DNA from: Actinomycetota bacterium
GTDB lineage: Bacteria > Actinomycetota > UBA4738 > HRBIN12
DNA length: 64,000 nucleotides
Assembly (NCBI GenBank): GCA_040881665.1
Contig: JBBECT010000005.1
Coordinates: 741,322-805,321 of the forward strand
Reading direction: 5' to 3'
The translations under genes and the position numbers were made by a program. The notes beneath the pieces were generated by a model. The model did not search any database and had not been told where the DNA came from. It saw only the letters and a list, made by a program, of their open reading frames with translations. Of the stretch, positions 8,843-18,095 are shown in pieces (the first letter of the stretch is position 1; every line of letters starts with the position of its first letter).

Positions 8843-10045
8843 GTGGGCGATCGATCCCAGATCGGAGCGCTGCCGGACCTCCCGGTCGATCGGCGCACGG
8901 TCCTGCGGACGGCGGGAACCGTCGCGCTCGCGCTGCCGCTGACGCGCGCGGCGACCGCACTCGGGCTGGACGACGAGCTGGCGCGGCGGCCGCGGCTGGG
9001 CGCTCGCATCCGCGAGCTGATGGACGTCGCGCGGGTTCCCGGACTGGCCTTCGCGGTCACGCGGGGGAACGAGGTCGCGTGGACCTCGGCGCTCGGATTC
9101 GCGAACGTCCACAAGCAGCGGCGCGCAACGCCGGACACGCCGTTCATGCTCGCGTCGGTGTCCAAGACCGTGACCGGCGTCGCGGCGATGCAGGCGGTGC
9201 AGGACGGACTCGTCGACCTCGACACGGACGTCGACGACGTGCTGCCGTGGTCGTTGCGCAACCCGGAGCATCCGAACGATCCGATCACGCTCCGGCAGCT
9301 GCTCACCCACACCTCGAGCATGCGCGACGACTGGTCGGTGTACTCGCGCTTCTACACGCGGGGCGACTCCCCCGTTCCGCTCGGCGGGTTCCTGCGGCGC
9401 TGCCTGACGTCCGACGGCGACCTGTCCGGGAGATGGTTCCAGCCCGTTCGGCCGGGACGGCGCTACCGCTATTGCAACCAGGGCGTGGCGCTCGCCGGCT
9501 TCATCGTCGAGGCAGCCTCGGGGACGCCGTTCGACACGTGGTGTGAGGACCGGATCTTCGATCCGCTCGGTATGCGCGCGACGTCGTGGCACCTTGCCGG
9601 GCTCAGGCGCGAGAAGGTCGCGATGCCCTCACGTTGGGACGGTCCGGACGACTGGACCGCCTACGGCCAGTACGGCTACCCCGACTACCCGGACGGCCAG
9701 CTCCGGTCGAGCGCGCGGTCGCTCGCGCGGTTCCTCGCGGCCTTCGTCGGCTTCGGTCGGTCGGCGCACGGCGTGCGGATCCTCGATCGCGACCTGGCAA
9801 GGCACATGCGGCGTGAGCAGGTTCCCTCCCTGGAATACGGGCAGGGCCTGATCTGGTACCGGATCGCGATGCGCGGGCGCACGGTGCTCGGCCACACGGG
9901 CGGTGACTCGGGCGTCTCGACGCGGATGTTCTTGCGCCCGGCGGATCGGCGAGGCTCACTCGTGCTTGCCAACGGTGACCCGCGCGGTCTGGCCGGCTAC
10001 CGGGCGCTGCGCACGATCCAGGGGCTGCTGCTCGACGAGGGCTGA
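8843..10045 (+). CDS. Serine hydrolase, class C beta-lactamase/penicillin-binding fold
   Basis: This 400-aa enzyme has the SxxK nucleophile motif SVSK near residue 108 (FMLASVSKTVTG) and the YxN-type second motif YCN near 211. A late HTGGDSG matches the third motif. The N-terminus has a twin-arginine-like sequence (DRRTVLR) followed by a hydrophobic stretch, so export by Tat is possible. Family members include esterases, D-amino-acid peptidases and beta-lactamases, and the substrate cannot be assigned. The GTG start is 3 bp after the FG-GAP gene, implying cotranscription. Confidence 0.88.
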   Translation: MGDRSQIGALPDLPVDRRTVLRTAGTVALALPLTRAATALGLDDELARRPRLGARIRELMDVARVPGLAFAVTRGNEVAWTSALGFANVHKQRRATPDTPFMLASVSKTVTGVAAMQAVQDGLVDLDTDVDDVLPWSLRNPEHPNDPITLRQLLTHTSSMRDDWSVYSRFYTRGDSPVPLGGFLRRCLTSDGDLSGRWFQPVRPGRRYRYCNQGVALAGFIVEAASGTPFDTWCEDRIFDPLGMRATSWHLAGLRREKVAMPSRWDGPDDWTAYGQYGYPDYPDGQLRSSARSLARFLAAFVGFGRSAHGVRILDRDLARHMRREQVPSLEYGQGLIWYRIAMRGRTVLGHTGGDSGVSTRMFLRPADRRGSLVLANGDPRGLAGYRALRTIQGLLLDEG

Positions 10046-10060
10046 GGCGCGGCTCGGCCT

Positions 10061-10654
10061 TCAGTCGGGAAGGGCGCCGCGGTTGAACCGGTCCTGGGCG
10101 GCCGCCAGCCCGTCGCGCACGAGCGAGAGGACCGCGTCCGCCGCGTCGTCGACCAGCGCGGGAACGTGTTCGGCCTCGTCCTTCGAGAACGGGCGCAGGA
10201 CGAAGTCCCCCGGATCCTGGCGGCCGGGCGGGCGCCCGATCCCGACACGCACACGATGGAACTCCGGCGTTCGCAGCGCCCCTTCGAGGGAACGCAACCC
10301 GTTGTGACCGGCGGTGGAGCCGCCGACCTTGACCTTCAGCGCGCCGAACGCGAGGTCGAGCTCGTCGTGCACGGCGATCACGTTCGCCGGCTCGATATCG
10401 CGCTTGCGCGCGAGCGACGCGTAGGAGGGTCCCGACTCGTTCATGTAGGCGTCGGCGGTGGCGACGATCACGCGATGCGGGCCCTCGGTGAAGTCCGCCG
10501 CGTGGACGTTCACGAAGCGAACCTTCTTCAGTCGCTCACCGGCGCGCGAGGCGAGCTCGGCGACCGTCATCGCGCCGAGGTTGTGCCGCGTCCGGGCGTA
10601 CCGATCGCCCGGATTGCCGAGGCCGCAGACGAGCCAGGTGAGGTCGGAGTTCAT
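10061..10654 (-). CDS. pth: Peptidyl-tRNA hydrolase
   Basis: Pth releases peptides from peptidyl-tRNA that dropped off the ribosome. The 197-aa sequence has the family signature near the N-terminus (LGNPGDRYARTRHNLG), with the catalytic His and tRNA-contacting Asn. It also has GGSTAGHNGLRSLEG and RVGIGRPPGRQDP. ATG is 6 nt after TATCGT, so the mRNA is probably leaderless even though rplY lies just upstream on the same strand. Confidence 0.97.
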   Translation of the reverse strand: MNSDLTWLVCGLGNPGDRYARTRHNLGAMTVAELASRAGERLKKVRFVNVHAADFTEGPHRVIVATADAYMNESGPSYASLARKRDIEPANVIAVHDELDLAFGALKVKVGGSTAGHNGLRSLEGALRTPEFHRVRVGIGRPPGRQDPGDFVLRPFSKDEAEHVPALVDDAADAVLSLVRDGLAAAQDRFNRGALPD

Positions 10655-10726
10655 GGCGCGACGATAGCGGGTGGCTGCCGTGGAGCCGGGACGCGAGACG
10701 TGCGTGCTCGACGCTGTTGCGCCGGG

Positions 10727-11434
10727 TCAGCTCTCGTCGCCGGACGACTCGGCGCTCTCGCCCTCGGCGGGGACGGCTTCGCCCTCGGGTACGGCCTCGC
10801 CCTCGGCCTCGGCTTCTGCAGCGACCTCTCCCTCGGGGAGCTCCTCGCCGGGAACCTCGAGCTCGGCCTCGGTCTTGAGAACGGCCGGGGTGACGACGGC
10901 CAGGATCGTCTCGTCGGGGTCGGTGAGGATCGTGACGCCCTTGGGAGGCGTGATGTCGGAAACCTTGAGCGAGTCGCCGAGCGCGAGGTGGGAGATGTCG
11001 GCGACGATCTCGTTCGGCACGTCGGCCGGCAGGCACTCCAGGTGGAGTTCGAAGATGTGGTGGTCGACGACGCCGCCCTCCTTCACGCCGGGGGCCTCGC
11101 CCTCCTCGCGGAACGGGACGTCGACGGTGATCGTCTCGTCGGCACGGACGGCGAGGAAGTCCACGTGGACGACCTGCCCCTTGATGTGATCCTGCTGGAT
11201 CTCACGGGGCAGGGCGAGGTGCTTGTCACCCGCGACCTCGAGGTCGACCAGGACGTTCGTCCCGGCTCCGGTGTGGAGGGCGTGGTAGAGGGCCTTCGCG
11301 TCGACCGACAGCGGCACCGGATCGACCCCGTGCCCGTAGAGCACGCCCGGCACACGGCCCGCCGAGCGCAGCTTGCGCGCGACGCCCTTGCCGGTTCCGT
11401 CGCGCCTGTCGGCGGTGAGCTTCAGTTCGGCCAT
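10727..11434 (-). CDS. rplY: 50S ribosomal protein L25 (CTC type)
   Basis: This is the 5S rRNA-binding L25 in its long form. The N-terminal L25 domain (residues 1-95) contains RKLRSAGRVPGVLYGHG. A TL5/CTC beta domain extends to about 190. The last 45 residues are an acidic Glu/Ala-rich tail, as in many actinobacterial homologues. The rplY-pth adjacency is conserved in actinobacteria. Confidence 0.96.
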   Translation of the reverse strand: MAELKLTADRRDGTGKGVARKLRSAGRVPGVLYGHGVDPVPLSVDAKALYHALHTGAGTNVLVDLEVAGDKHLALPREIQQDHIKGQVVHVDFLAVRADETITVDVPFREEGEAPGVKEGGVVDHHIFELHLECLPADVPNEIVADISHLALGDSLKVSDITPPKGVTILTDPDETILAVVTPAVLKTEAELEVPGEELPEGEVAAEAEAEGEAVPEGEAVPAEGESAESSGDES

Positions 11435-11562
11435 CGTTCAGCAACCTCGTGTCCGTGGGTTCGGCGCGGCATGGTACCGGAAACCCCAGGTGACGGACCT
11501 GCGCAGGCACGGAGCCCACCGGCACTCGGCGGCGCTCGAACCGCGGGGGTCCCGACCCGAGA

Positions 11563-13197
11563 GTGATCCCGCCACGGCGGCAGTGCGAATCAGACCACGT
11601 GCACCGAGAGACGACTCCTCCGCCGAACGTGGCCGGCGCGGCTGCGCGAGCGCGGCGCCCGCTACGTGGAGCGACGATCGGGTTTCTGACCGTCGCGGTC
11701 GCGCTCGGCGTGGCCGAGCTGATCGCCGCGTTCGTCGGTGAGTCGGCGTCGCCGGTGATCGCCGTCGGAGGCGTGGCGGTCGACGCGACCCCCGAGTGGC
11801 TGAAGTCCTTCGCGATCCGCACCTTCGGCGAACAGGACAAGCTCGTGCTCACCGCGGGCATCGTTCTCGTGCTCGCCGTCGCGGCGGTCGCGCTCGGGAT
11901 CGGCGCGGTCCGTCGCCGAGCGATCGGCTACACGGGTGTCGCGGTGTTCGCCGCGATCGGGATCGCCTCGGCGCTCTCGCGTCCGGCGGCCTCTCCGTGG
12001 GACGTCCTCCCGGTGGTGCTCGGCGCGGCGGCGGGCGCATACGCCCTCTCGAGACTGCTCGAGGCCAACGACGCGTCGGCGGCGGCTGCGGGACCCGAGA
12101 TGCCGACCGCGCAGCGGGAGATCGCGAACCCGGACCGGCGGCGGTTCCTGCTGACGAGCCTCGCGGTCGGCGGCGTCGCGGTCCTCGCCGGTGGAGCGGG
12201 TCGCGCGTTGGTCGGTCGCCGGTTCGACGTCGAGGCATCCCGGGCATCGGTGCGGCTGCCGGCCCCGTCGAGTCCGGCGGGGCCGCTGCCGGCAGGGTCG
12301 GACATCGGCGTCGGAGACATGCAGCCGTTCGTCACACCCAACACCGACTTCTACCGCGTCGACACCGCGCTGATCGTGCCGAAGCTCCCGGCCGACGAAT
12401 GGACCTTGAAGGTGCACGGCATGGTCGACCGCCCGCTCGAGCTGACCTACGAGCAGCTGCTCGCTCGTCCGATGATCGAGCGCGACGTCACGCTCACGTG
12501 CGTGTCGAACGAGATCGGCGGTCCCTACGTCGGCAACGCCCGATGGATCGGCGCTCCCCTCGCGGACCTGCTGGAGGAGGCGGGGATCCGGCCGGATTCG
12601 ACGCAGCTCGTGTCGACCTCGATCGACGGGATGACGATCGGGACGCCGGTCGACGCGGTGCTCGACGGTCGCGACGCGATGCTGGCGATCGGGATGAACG
12701 GCGAGCCGCTCCCGCCCGAGCACGGGTTCCCGGTGCGGATGGTCGTTCCCGGCCTGTACGGCTACGTGTCGGCGACGAAGTGGCTCATCGACCTCGAGGC
12801 GAGCACGTTCGAGGCGTTCGACCCGTATTGGGTGCGCCGCGGCTGGGCCGAGGAGGCGCCGATCGAAACGATGTCGCGGATCGACACTCCGCGCCCGCTC
12901 GCCTCGGTGCCCGCCGGATCGCTCGCGATCGGCGGCGTCGCGTGGGCGCAGCACGTCGGGATCGACCGAGTCGAGGTCCGCGTCGATCAGGGCGACTGGC
13001 AGCAGGCGCGGCTCGCCGAGGTTCCCTCGATCGACACGTGGCGGCAGTGGTCCTACGCGTGGGACGCAACCCCGGGCAACCACACGCTCGAGGCTCGCGC
13101 GATCGACGGCGACGGACAGACACAGACCTCGGAGCGATCCGAACCGTTCCCCGACGGGGCGACGGGATGGCACTCGGTCGTCGTGACGGTCACCTGA
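11563..13197 (+). CDS. Membrane-anchored molybdopterin-dependent oxidoreductase (sulfite oxidase family)
   Basis: Residues 30-170 contain several hydrophobic helices, and NPDRRRFLLTSL near residue 190 is a twin-arginine-like segment. The oxidoreductase molybdopterin domain follows (about 240-430), with the Mo-ligating Cys in LTCVSNEIGG. The C-terminus is a Mo-co dimerisation domain (GVAWAQHVGIDRVEVRVDQG). Such proteins oxidise sulfite or reduce oxidised compounds outside the membrane. The GTG start is the longest option, and later starts are possible because upstream signals are weak. The fasciclin gene follows after 71 bp. Confidence 0.88.
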   Translation: MIPPRRQCESDHVHRETTPPPNVAGAAARARRPLRGATIGFLTVAVALGVAELIAAFVGESASPVIAVGGVAVDATPEWLKSFAIRTFGEQDKLVLTAGIVLVLAVAAVALGIGAVRRRAIGYTGVAVFAAIGIASALSRPAASPWDVLPVVLGAAAGAYALSRLLEANDASAAAAGPEMPTAQREIANPDRRRFLLTSLAVGGVAVLAGGAGRALVGRRFDVEASRASVRLPAPSSPAGPLPAGSDIGVGDMQPFVTPNTDFYRVDTALIVPKLPADEWTLKVHGMVDRPLELTYEQLLARPMIERDVTLTCVSNEIGGPYVGNARWIGAPLADLLEEAGIRPDSTQLVSTSIDGMTIGTPVDAVLDGRDAMLAIGMNGEPLPPEHGFPVRMVVPGLYGYVSATKWLIDLEASTFEAFDPYWVRRGWAEEAPIETMSRIDTPRPLASVPAGSLAIGGVAWAQHVGIDRVEVRVDQGDWQQARLAEVPSIDTWRQWSYAWDATPGNHTLEARAIDGDGQTQTSERSEPFPDGATGWHSVVVTVT

Positions 13198-13268
13198 CCG
13201 ATCACGCGGCGAGCAGGAACACCGGATCGGGAGGAGCCGGATCCGGAGAAAGCACGGGGTAGGGAAAG

Positions 13269-13913
13269 GTGATGCAGATGCGGAACACACGGAACAGGTT
13301 CGGCGTCGTCGGATTGCTGCTGGTGGGCACGCTCGTGATCGGCGCCTGCGGCAGCGGGGACGACGACACCGACACCGGAGCGGCCAACGAGCCGTCGATG
13401 GAAGAGTCGATGGGGTCGACGATGGATCCGATGATGGCCGAGCCGTTCGGCGACGGCTGCGCCGCGGTCCCCGAGGACGGCCAGGGCAGCTTCGACGGCA
13501 TGGCGGACGACCCGGTCGCGACGGCCGCGTCGAACAACCCCGCGCTGTCGACGCTCGTGACCGCCGTCGACGAGGCGGGCCTGGTGGACACGCTGAACAG
13601 CGCCGAGGAGATCACGGTGTTCGCTCCCGCGAACGACGCCTTCGAGGCGCTCGACCCGAAGACGCTGAAGGCCGCGATGAAAGACCCGAAGGGGCTGCTC
13701 ACCACCGTGCTGACCTACCACGTGATCGAGGGGCGCATCGCCCCCGAGGACCTGGCGGGAACCCACACCACCCTGCAGGGCGACGACCTCGAGGTGACCG
13801 GAAGCGGCGAGGACTTCACCGTGAACGGCACCGCGAACATGATCTGCGGCAACGTGCAGACCGGCAACGCCACCGTCTACATCATCGACGGGATCCTGAT
13901 GCCCGAGATGTGA
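13269..13913 (+). CDS. Fasciclin-domain surface lipoprotein
   Basis: A signal with lipobox VIGACG near residues 24-29 predicts lipidation. An acidic, Met-rich linker is followed by one fasciclin (FAS1) domain with both conserved boxes (TVFAPANDAFEAL and TYHVIEG..., ending NATVYIIDGILMP). FAS1 lipoproteins such as mycobacterial MPT83 act in adhesion. GTG 13269, ATG 13272 and ATG 13278 are all in frame. The purine-rich AGGGAAAGG just upstream fits ATG 13278 best. A strong hairpin terminator follows. Confidence 0.9.
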   Translation: MMQMRNTRNRFGVVGLLLVGTLVIGACGSGDDDTDTGAANEPSMEESMGSTMDPMMAEPFGDGCAAVPEDGQGSFDGMADDPVATAASNNPALSTLVTAVDEAGLVDTLNSAEEITVFAPANDAFEALDPKTLKAAMKDPKGLLTTVLTYHVIEGRIAPEDLAGTHTTLQGDDLEVTGSGEDFTVNGTANMICGNVQTGNATVYIIDGILMPEM

Positions 13914-13940
13914 TCGACGGATCGACCTGCACCGACGATA

Positions 13941-13980
13941 GGAACCCCTCGGGCTTCGGCTCGAGGGGTTCCTTCGTTGT
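13941..13980. terminator. Bidirectional hairpin terminator between the fasciclin gene and prs
   Basis: Perfect 11-bp arms GGAACCCCTCG (13941-13951) and CGAGGGGTTCC (13962-13972) surround a 10-nt loop, followed by TTCGTTGT on the plus strand. It lies between two convergent genes, ends at the prs stop and can serve both. Confidence 0.85.
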
Positions 13981-14963
13981 CACACCTGGTTGTCGCCGTG
14001 GAAGAGCTCGGAGACGCTCGAGTCCTCGAACACGGCGCGGATCGCTTCGCTGATCACGGGGGCGATCGAGAGCACCTTCAGCTTGCCGAAGGTCTTCTCG
14101 TCGGTGATCGGCACCGTGTTCGTGACGACGACCTCCTGGATCGGGCTCTCCTCGAGGTTCTGGACGGCCTTGCCCGACAGGATCGCGTGGGTCGCGGCCG
14201 CGTAGATCGGGCCGGCGCCCTGCTGGGCGAGCGCGACCGCGCCCTTCGCGACGGTTCCCCCGGTGTCGATCATGTCGTCGACGAGCACGCAGGGGCGACC
14301 CTCGACCTCACCGACGACCGCCATCTCCTCGATCTTGTGGGCCTCGGTGCGGCTGCGGCGCTTGTAGAGGAACGCGAGGTCGGCAGACAGGTACTTGCGC
14401 AGCTTCTCCGCGGTCTTGATGCGGCCCGCGTCGGGCGCGACGACGACGAGGTCGTCCTCGTGCTTGAGCATCAGCTCGTTCTTCAGGTAATCGGTGAGGA
14501 CCGGCAGGGCCGTGAGGTGGTCGAACGGGAAGTCGAAGTAACCCTGGATCTGACCGGAGTGCAGGTCGACCGAGACGACGCGGTCACACCCCGCCTTCGT
14601 CAGCAGGTCGGCGATCAGCTTCGCGCTGATCGGCTCGCGGGCCATCCCCTTGTGATCCTGGCGCGAGTAGCCGTAGTACGGGACCACGGCCGTGATCCGC
14701 TTGGCGCTCGCCCGCTTCAGCGCGTCGATCATGATCAGCTGCTCCATGATCGACTCGTTCACCGGATCGTCGTGGGTCTGGACGACGAACACGTCGGAGC
14801 CGCGCACGCTCTCGTTCGCGCGGAAGTAGATCTCCCCCGAGGCGAACCGGGACAGCTTCGCGTCGCACAGCTCCACCCCGAGGTGGCCGGCGATCTCCTC
14901 GGCCAGGGACGGGTGCGTCGTCCCGGAGAAGATCATCAGCTTCTTCTTGGTCACGATCTCCAC
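13980..14963 (-). CDS. prs: Ribose-phosphate pyrophosphokinase
   Basis: Prs makes PRPP from ribose 5-phosphate and ATP for nucleotide, His and Trp synthesis. The 327-aa sequence has the PRPP-synthetase signature (DLHSGQIQGYFDFPFDHL) and the PRPP loop (VLVDDMIDTGGTV). The GTG start (VEIVTKKKLM) has a good ribosome site, AGGGGGAG. It lies 19 bp after glmU, whose pairing with prs is conserved in bacteria. A longer in-frame extension to 15083 would overlap glmU and is rejected. Confidence 0.96.
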   Translation of the reverse strand: MEIVTKKKLMIFSGTTHPSLAEEIAGHLGVELCDAKLSRFASGEIYFRANESVRGSDVFVVQTHDDPVNESIMEQLIMIDALKRASAKRITAVVPYYGYSRQDHKGMAREPISAKLIADLLTKAGCDRVVSVDLHSGQIQGYFDFPFDHLTALPVLTDYLKNELMLKHEDDLVVVAPDAGRIKTAEKLRKYLSADLAFLYKRRSRTEAHKIEEMAVVGEVEGRPCVLVDDMIDTGGTVAKGAVALAQQGAGPIYAAATHAILSGKAVQNLEESPIQEVVVTNTVPITDEKTFGKLKVLSIAPVISEAIRAVFEDSSVSELFHGDNQV

Positions 14964-14982
14964 GGTTCGGCTCTCCCCCTGG

Positions 14983-16482
14983 TCAGTTGCCTCGCTCGCC
15001 CTTGGACTGCTTCTTCCGGGTGGTGCCCCTCTTCTTCGATGCGGCCTTCGCCGTCGATGCGGCCTTCGCGGCGCGCACACCACGATCGTGCTCGGCGTCC
15101 TTGCGGGAGCGGTAGCCGGGGACGTTCCGCTGGTCGGAACGCTCCACCCCGAGCGCGCCCGCGGGAACGTCCCTCGTGATCGCCGATCCCGCGCCCGTCG
15201 CGGCGCCCTTGCCGATCTTCACGGGCGCCACCAGCATCGTATCGGAGCCGACGCGCGCATCGTCGCCCACGACCGTCGGATGCTTCTCGTACCCGTCGTA
15301 GTTCACGGTGATCGTTCCCGCGCCGACGTTGGCGTTCTTCCCGATCCGGGCGTCGCCGACGTAGCTGAGGTGCGGGACCTTCGCGTCCGGACCGATCCTC
15401 GAGGCTTTGACCTCGACGAACGTGCCCACCTTCGCACCTGCGTCGAGGACCGTTCCCGGACGGATGCTCGCGTAGGGCCCCACGGTGGCGCCCGGACCGA
15501 TCCGGCTCTCGCGGACGACCGAGAAGGTGACCTCGGCACCGTCGTCGATCCGGCCGGCGACGATCCGGGCCGAGGGACCGATCTCGCAGCCCTCACCTAT
15601 CCGCGTCGTTCCTTCGAGGAACGTCAAGGGGCGCACAACCGTGTCCTCGCCGATCTTCACCTCGACGTCGATGTAGGTCTGAGCCGGGTCGACGATCGTG
15701 ACGCCCTCGTCCATCAGCCGCGCGTTGATCCGCTCGCGCATGATCGCCGAGACGCGCGCGACGCCGGCGCGGTCGTTGAGCCCGCTCCACCCGCCCATGT
15801 CGCACTCGACCACCGACACCTTCTTCTGCTCGTGGTTCAGGATCGGGAGCGTGTCGGGCAGGTAGTACTCCTTCTGCCGGTTGTGGGTGCCGACGAGCGG
15901 CAGAGCGAGGAACAGGTCCTCACGACGGAACACGTAGAACAGGGTCGAGATCTCGTCGATCCCGCGGATGTCCTCGCCGGCGTCGGACTCCTCGACGATC
16001 TCCACGAGCTGGTGGCCGACCCGGATCACGCGGCCGTAGCCCGTGGGGCGATCCGCACGCGTCGTGATGATCGCCGCGGCCGAGCGGGTCCGGCGGTGGG
16101 TGGCGAGCAGTTCCTTGACGTGATCGCCCTCGATCAGCGGGTCGTCGCCGGCGAGCACCATCACGTCGGAGCAGTCGTCGACCTGGTCCTTGGTCACCAT
16201 CACGGCGTGGCCGGTTCCGAGGGGCTCGCCCTGTTCGACGAAGACGGGCTCGGGCGTGATGTTCCACGAGCGGACGGCCTCGGCAACCTGGTCGGCGCCG
16301 TGGTGGACGACGATCACGATCCGCTTGGGCCGCGCCTTGCGGGCCGCCTGGAGGACGTGCCACAGGGCGGGTCGCCCGCAGACCGGGTGCAGCACCTTCG
16401 GGAGCTTGGACTTCAGCCGCTTGCCCTTGCCCGCGGCCAGCACGACCACGGCGAGCGAGCGGGCTGGCTTGTTCGTCGGCAC
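14983..16482 (-). CDS. glmU: Bifunctional GlmU: glucosamine-1-phosphate acetyltransferase / UTP uridylyltransferase
   Basis: GlmU makes UDP-GlcNAc for peptidoglycan. The N-terminal pyrophosphorylase domain opens with VVLAAGKGKRLKSKLPKVLH, near residues 12-31. The C-terminal half is a left-handed beta-helix of hexapeptide repeats, with the acetyltransferase region YVGDARIGKNANVGAGTI...YDG. The final 45 residues are a Lys/Ala/Arg-rich tail, longer than in E. coli GlmU but similar to actinobacterial forms. Start is GTG. It is cotranscribed with prs. Confidence 0.97.
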   Translation of the reverse strand: MPTNKPARSLAVVVLAAGKGKRLKSKLPKVLHPVCGRPALWHVLQAARKARPKRIVIVVHHGADQVAEAVRSWNITPEPVFVEQGEPLGTGHAVMVTKDQVDDCSDVMVLAGDDPLIEGDHVKELLATHRRTRSAAAIITTRADRPTGYGRVIRVGHQLVEIVEESDAGEDIRGIDEISTLFYVFRREDLFLALPLVGTHNRQKEYYLPDTLPILNHEQKKVSVVECDMGGWSGLNDRAGVARVSAIMRERINARLMDEGVTIVDPAQTYIDVEVKIGEDTVVRPLTFLEGTTRIGEGCEIGPSARIVAGRIDDGAEVTFSVVRESRIGPGATVGPYASIRPGTVLDAGAKVGTFVEVKASRIGPDAKVPHLSYVGDARIGKNANVGAGTITVNYDGYEKHPTVVGDDARVGSDTMLVAPVKIGKGAATGAGSAITRDVPAGALGVERSDQRNVPGYRSRKDAEHDRGVRAAKAASTAKAASKKRGTTRKKQSKGERGN

Positions 16483-16624
16483 GCGTCAGGTCCCCGGTTC
16501 GGTCCGGCACGGGGATCGTGGGGGCCCCGGCCGGGCACCCCTTTGTACCGACAGGAGGCTCCCGCGGCAAGCACGGACGACTCACCGGGCATCCGGCCAG
16601 CGGAAACTATCGACGTTTTGCCCC

Positions 16625-16661
16625 TTCACAACGGGACGAGCGCCAGTATAGATTTCGGCGA
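16625..16661 (+). promoter_or_regulatory. Promoter of the PLC-like phosphoesterase (leaderless)
   Basis: A -35-like TTCACA (16625-16630), a 16-bp spacer and -10 TATAGA (16647-16652) are visible. The ATG at 16661 falls 8 nt after the -10, where transcription would start. Confidence 0.6.
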
Positions 16662-18094
16662 TGCGCAACCGCCGTCCCCCCGGCTTCATCGTGCTCACGG
16701 TGCTGATCTCGGCGATCGTGGCCGCTTCCCTCGGATCCGGAGGGGGCTCGTCCGCGACCGCGGGGGCTCCCGAGGATCCGCCTCCCGGGATCGAGAAACT
16801 CGACCACCTGATCTTCATCGTCCAGGAGAACCGGAGCTTCGATCACTACTTCGGGACGTTCCCGGGCGCGGACGGCTTCCCGGTGAACCAACAGGGCCGC
16901 ATCAAGACGTGCGTCCCGGACCCGGTGCTCGACCGATGTTCTCGCCCGTATCACTCGAACAAGCAGTTCTACCAGGGCGGCCCGCACTCACATCCGGCGT
17001 CCCTCGCGTCCGTGAACGACGGGGCGATGGACGGGTTCATCGAGGTTGCTTCCCATGGCCGTCGTCTGTGCGCCGGCGAGGAGAAGCGCTTCGAGGCCGA
17101 ATGCGACGACTTCGTCGGGCCGAAGCGGCAACCGGATCTGATCTCCTACCTCACCGACCGCGAGGTCCCGAACTACTGGACCTATGCGCGCGAGTTCGTT
17201 CTGCAGGACCGGCTGTTCGCTCCGACCGACTCGTGGACCCTGCCGGCGCACCTGTTCCTCGTGTCGGGATGGTCGGCCCTCTGCAGCGATCCCGAGGACC
17301 CGATGTCGTGCGAGTCGAACCTCGACCTGAAGGCTCCGTCGGAGCAGTGGAGCTACGGCGAGGAGCCGGTCTACGCTTGGACGGACATCACGTACCTGCT
17401 GCACGAGCAGGGCGTCGACTGGTCGTACTACGTGGGCAACGGCACCTGCTTCGTCGTCGGGTGCGAGGAGAAACTGGCGGCGCGGATCGATACGGGCAAG
17501 ACCCCAGCCGGAAAGAATCCGCTGCCCGGGTTCGTCACCGTGAACGAGAACGAGCAGCTCGAGAACATCCGCGGCCACGACGAGTACCTTGACGCGGCCC
17601 GCACGGGCACATTGCCGCCCGTGTCGTGGATCATCCCGGGGAACAGGACCAGCGAACACCCCCAGGCCGTCACCGGCGTTCGCGCCGGCCAGGCGCACGT
17701 CACGCGGATGATCAACGCCGCGATGTCGGGGCCCGATTGGGAGTCGACCGCGATCTTCGTGACGTGGGACGACTGGGGCGGCTTCTACGATCACGTCGAA
17801 CCGCCACGGGTGGACGAGAACGGCTACGGGCTGCGCGTGCCCGCCTTCCTCGTAAGTCCCTACGCGAAGCAGGGATACATCGACAGCGAGACGCACACGT
17901 TCGACTCGTACCTGAAGTTGATCGAAGACCGGTTCCTCGGTGGTGAGCGGCTCGACCCGGCCACGCTGAGCCGTCCCGACTCCCGTCCGACCGTTCGCGA
18001 GGAGGTCGACATCCTCGGCGACCTCACCGCGGGGTTCGACTTCACACAGCCGCCGCGACCACCGATCATCCTCGATCCCCGGCCGCCGAACTGA
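16661..18094 (+). CDS. Secreted phosphoesterase of the phospholipase C/acid phosphatase (AcpA) family
   Basis: A membrane-spanning signal (residues 8-26) leads to a phosphoesterase domain (PF04185 type). It starts with LDHLIFIVQENRSFDHYFGT, the family metal/nucleophile region. Later motifs include PTDSWTLPAHLF, SWIIPGN and WDDWGGFYDHVEPP (metal ligands). Family enzymes cleave phospholipid head groups or phosphomonoesters outside the cell. Several Cys pairs suggest disulfides. The RTX gene begins one base after the stop, so both are probably exported together. Confidence 0.88.
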   Translation: MRNRRPPGFIVLTVLISAIVAASLGSGGGSSATAGAPEDPPPGIEKLDHLIFIVQENRSFDHYFGTFPGADGFPVNQQGRIKTCVPDPVLDRCSRPYHSNKQFYQGGPHSHPASLASVNDGAMDGFIEVASHGRRLCAGEEKRFEAECDDFVGPKRQPDLISYLTDREVPNYWTYAREFVLQDRLFAPTDSWTLPAHLFLVSGWSALCSDPEDPMSCESNLDLKAPSEQWSYGEEPVYAWTDITYLLHEQGVDWSYYVGNGTCFVVGCEEKLAARIDTGKTPAGKNPLPGFVTVNENEQLENIRGHDEYLDAARTGTLPPVSWIIPGNRTSEHPQAVTGVRAGQAHVTRMINAAMSGPDWESTAIFVTWDDWGGFYDHVEPPRVDENGYGLRVPAFLVSPYAKQGYIDSETHTFDSYLKLIEDRFLGGERLDPATLSRPDSRPTVREEVDILGDLTAGFDFTQPPRPPIILDPRPPN

Positions 18095-18095
18095 G

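Noticed and set aside
14964..15083. N-terminal extension of prs
   Set aside because: It would overlap glmU, is Arg/Pro-rich and lies before a good ribosome site and GTG start.
14947..17592. 881-codon plus-strand open frame
   Set aside because: Lies opposite glmU and runs out of frame across the phosphoesterase gene.
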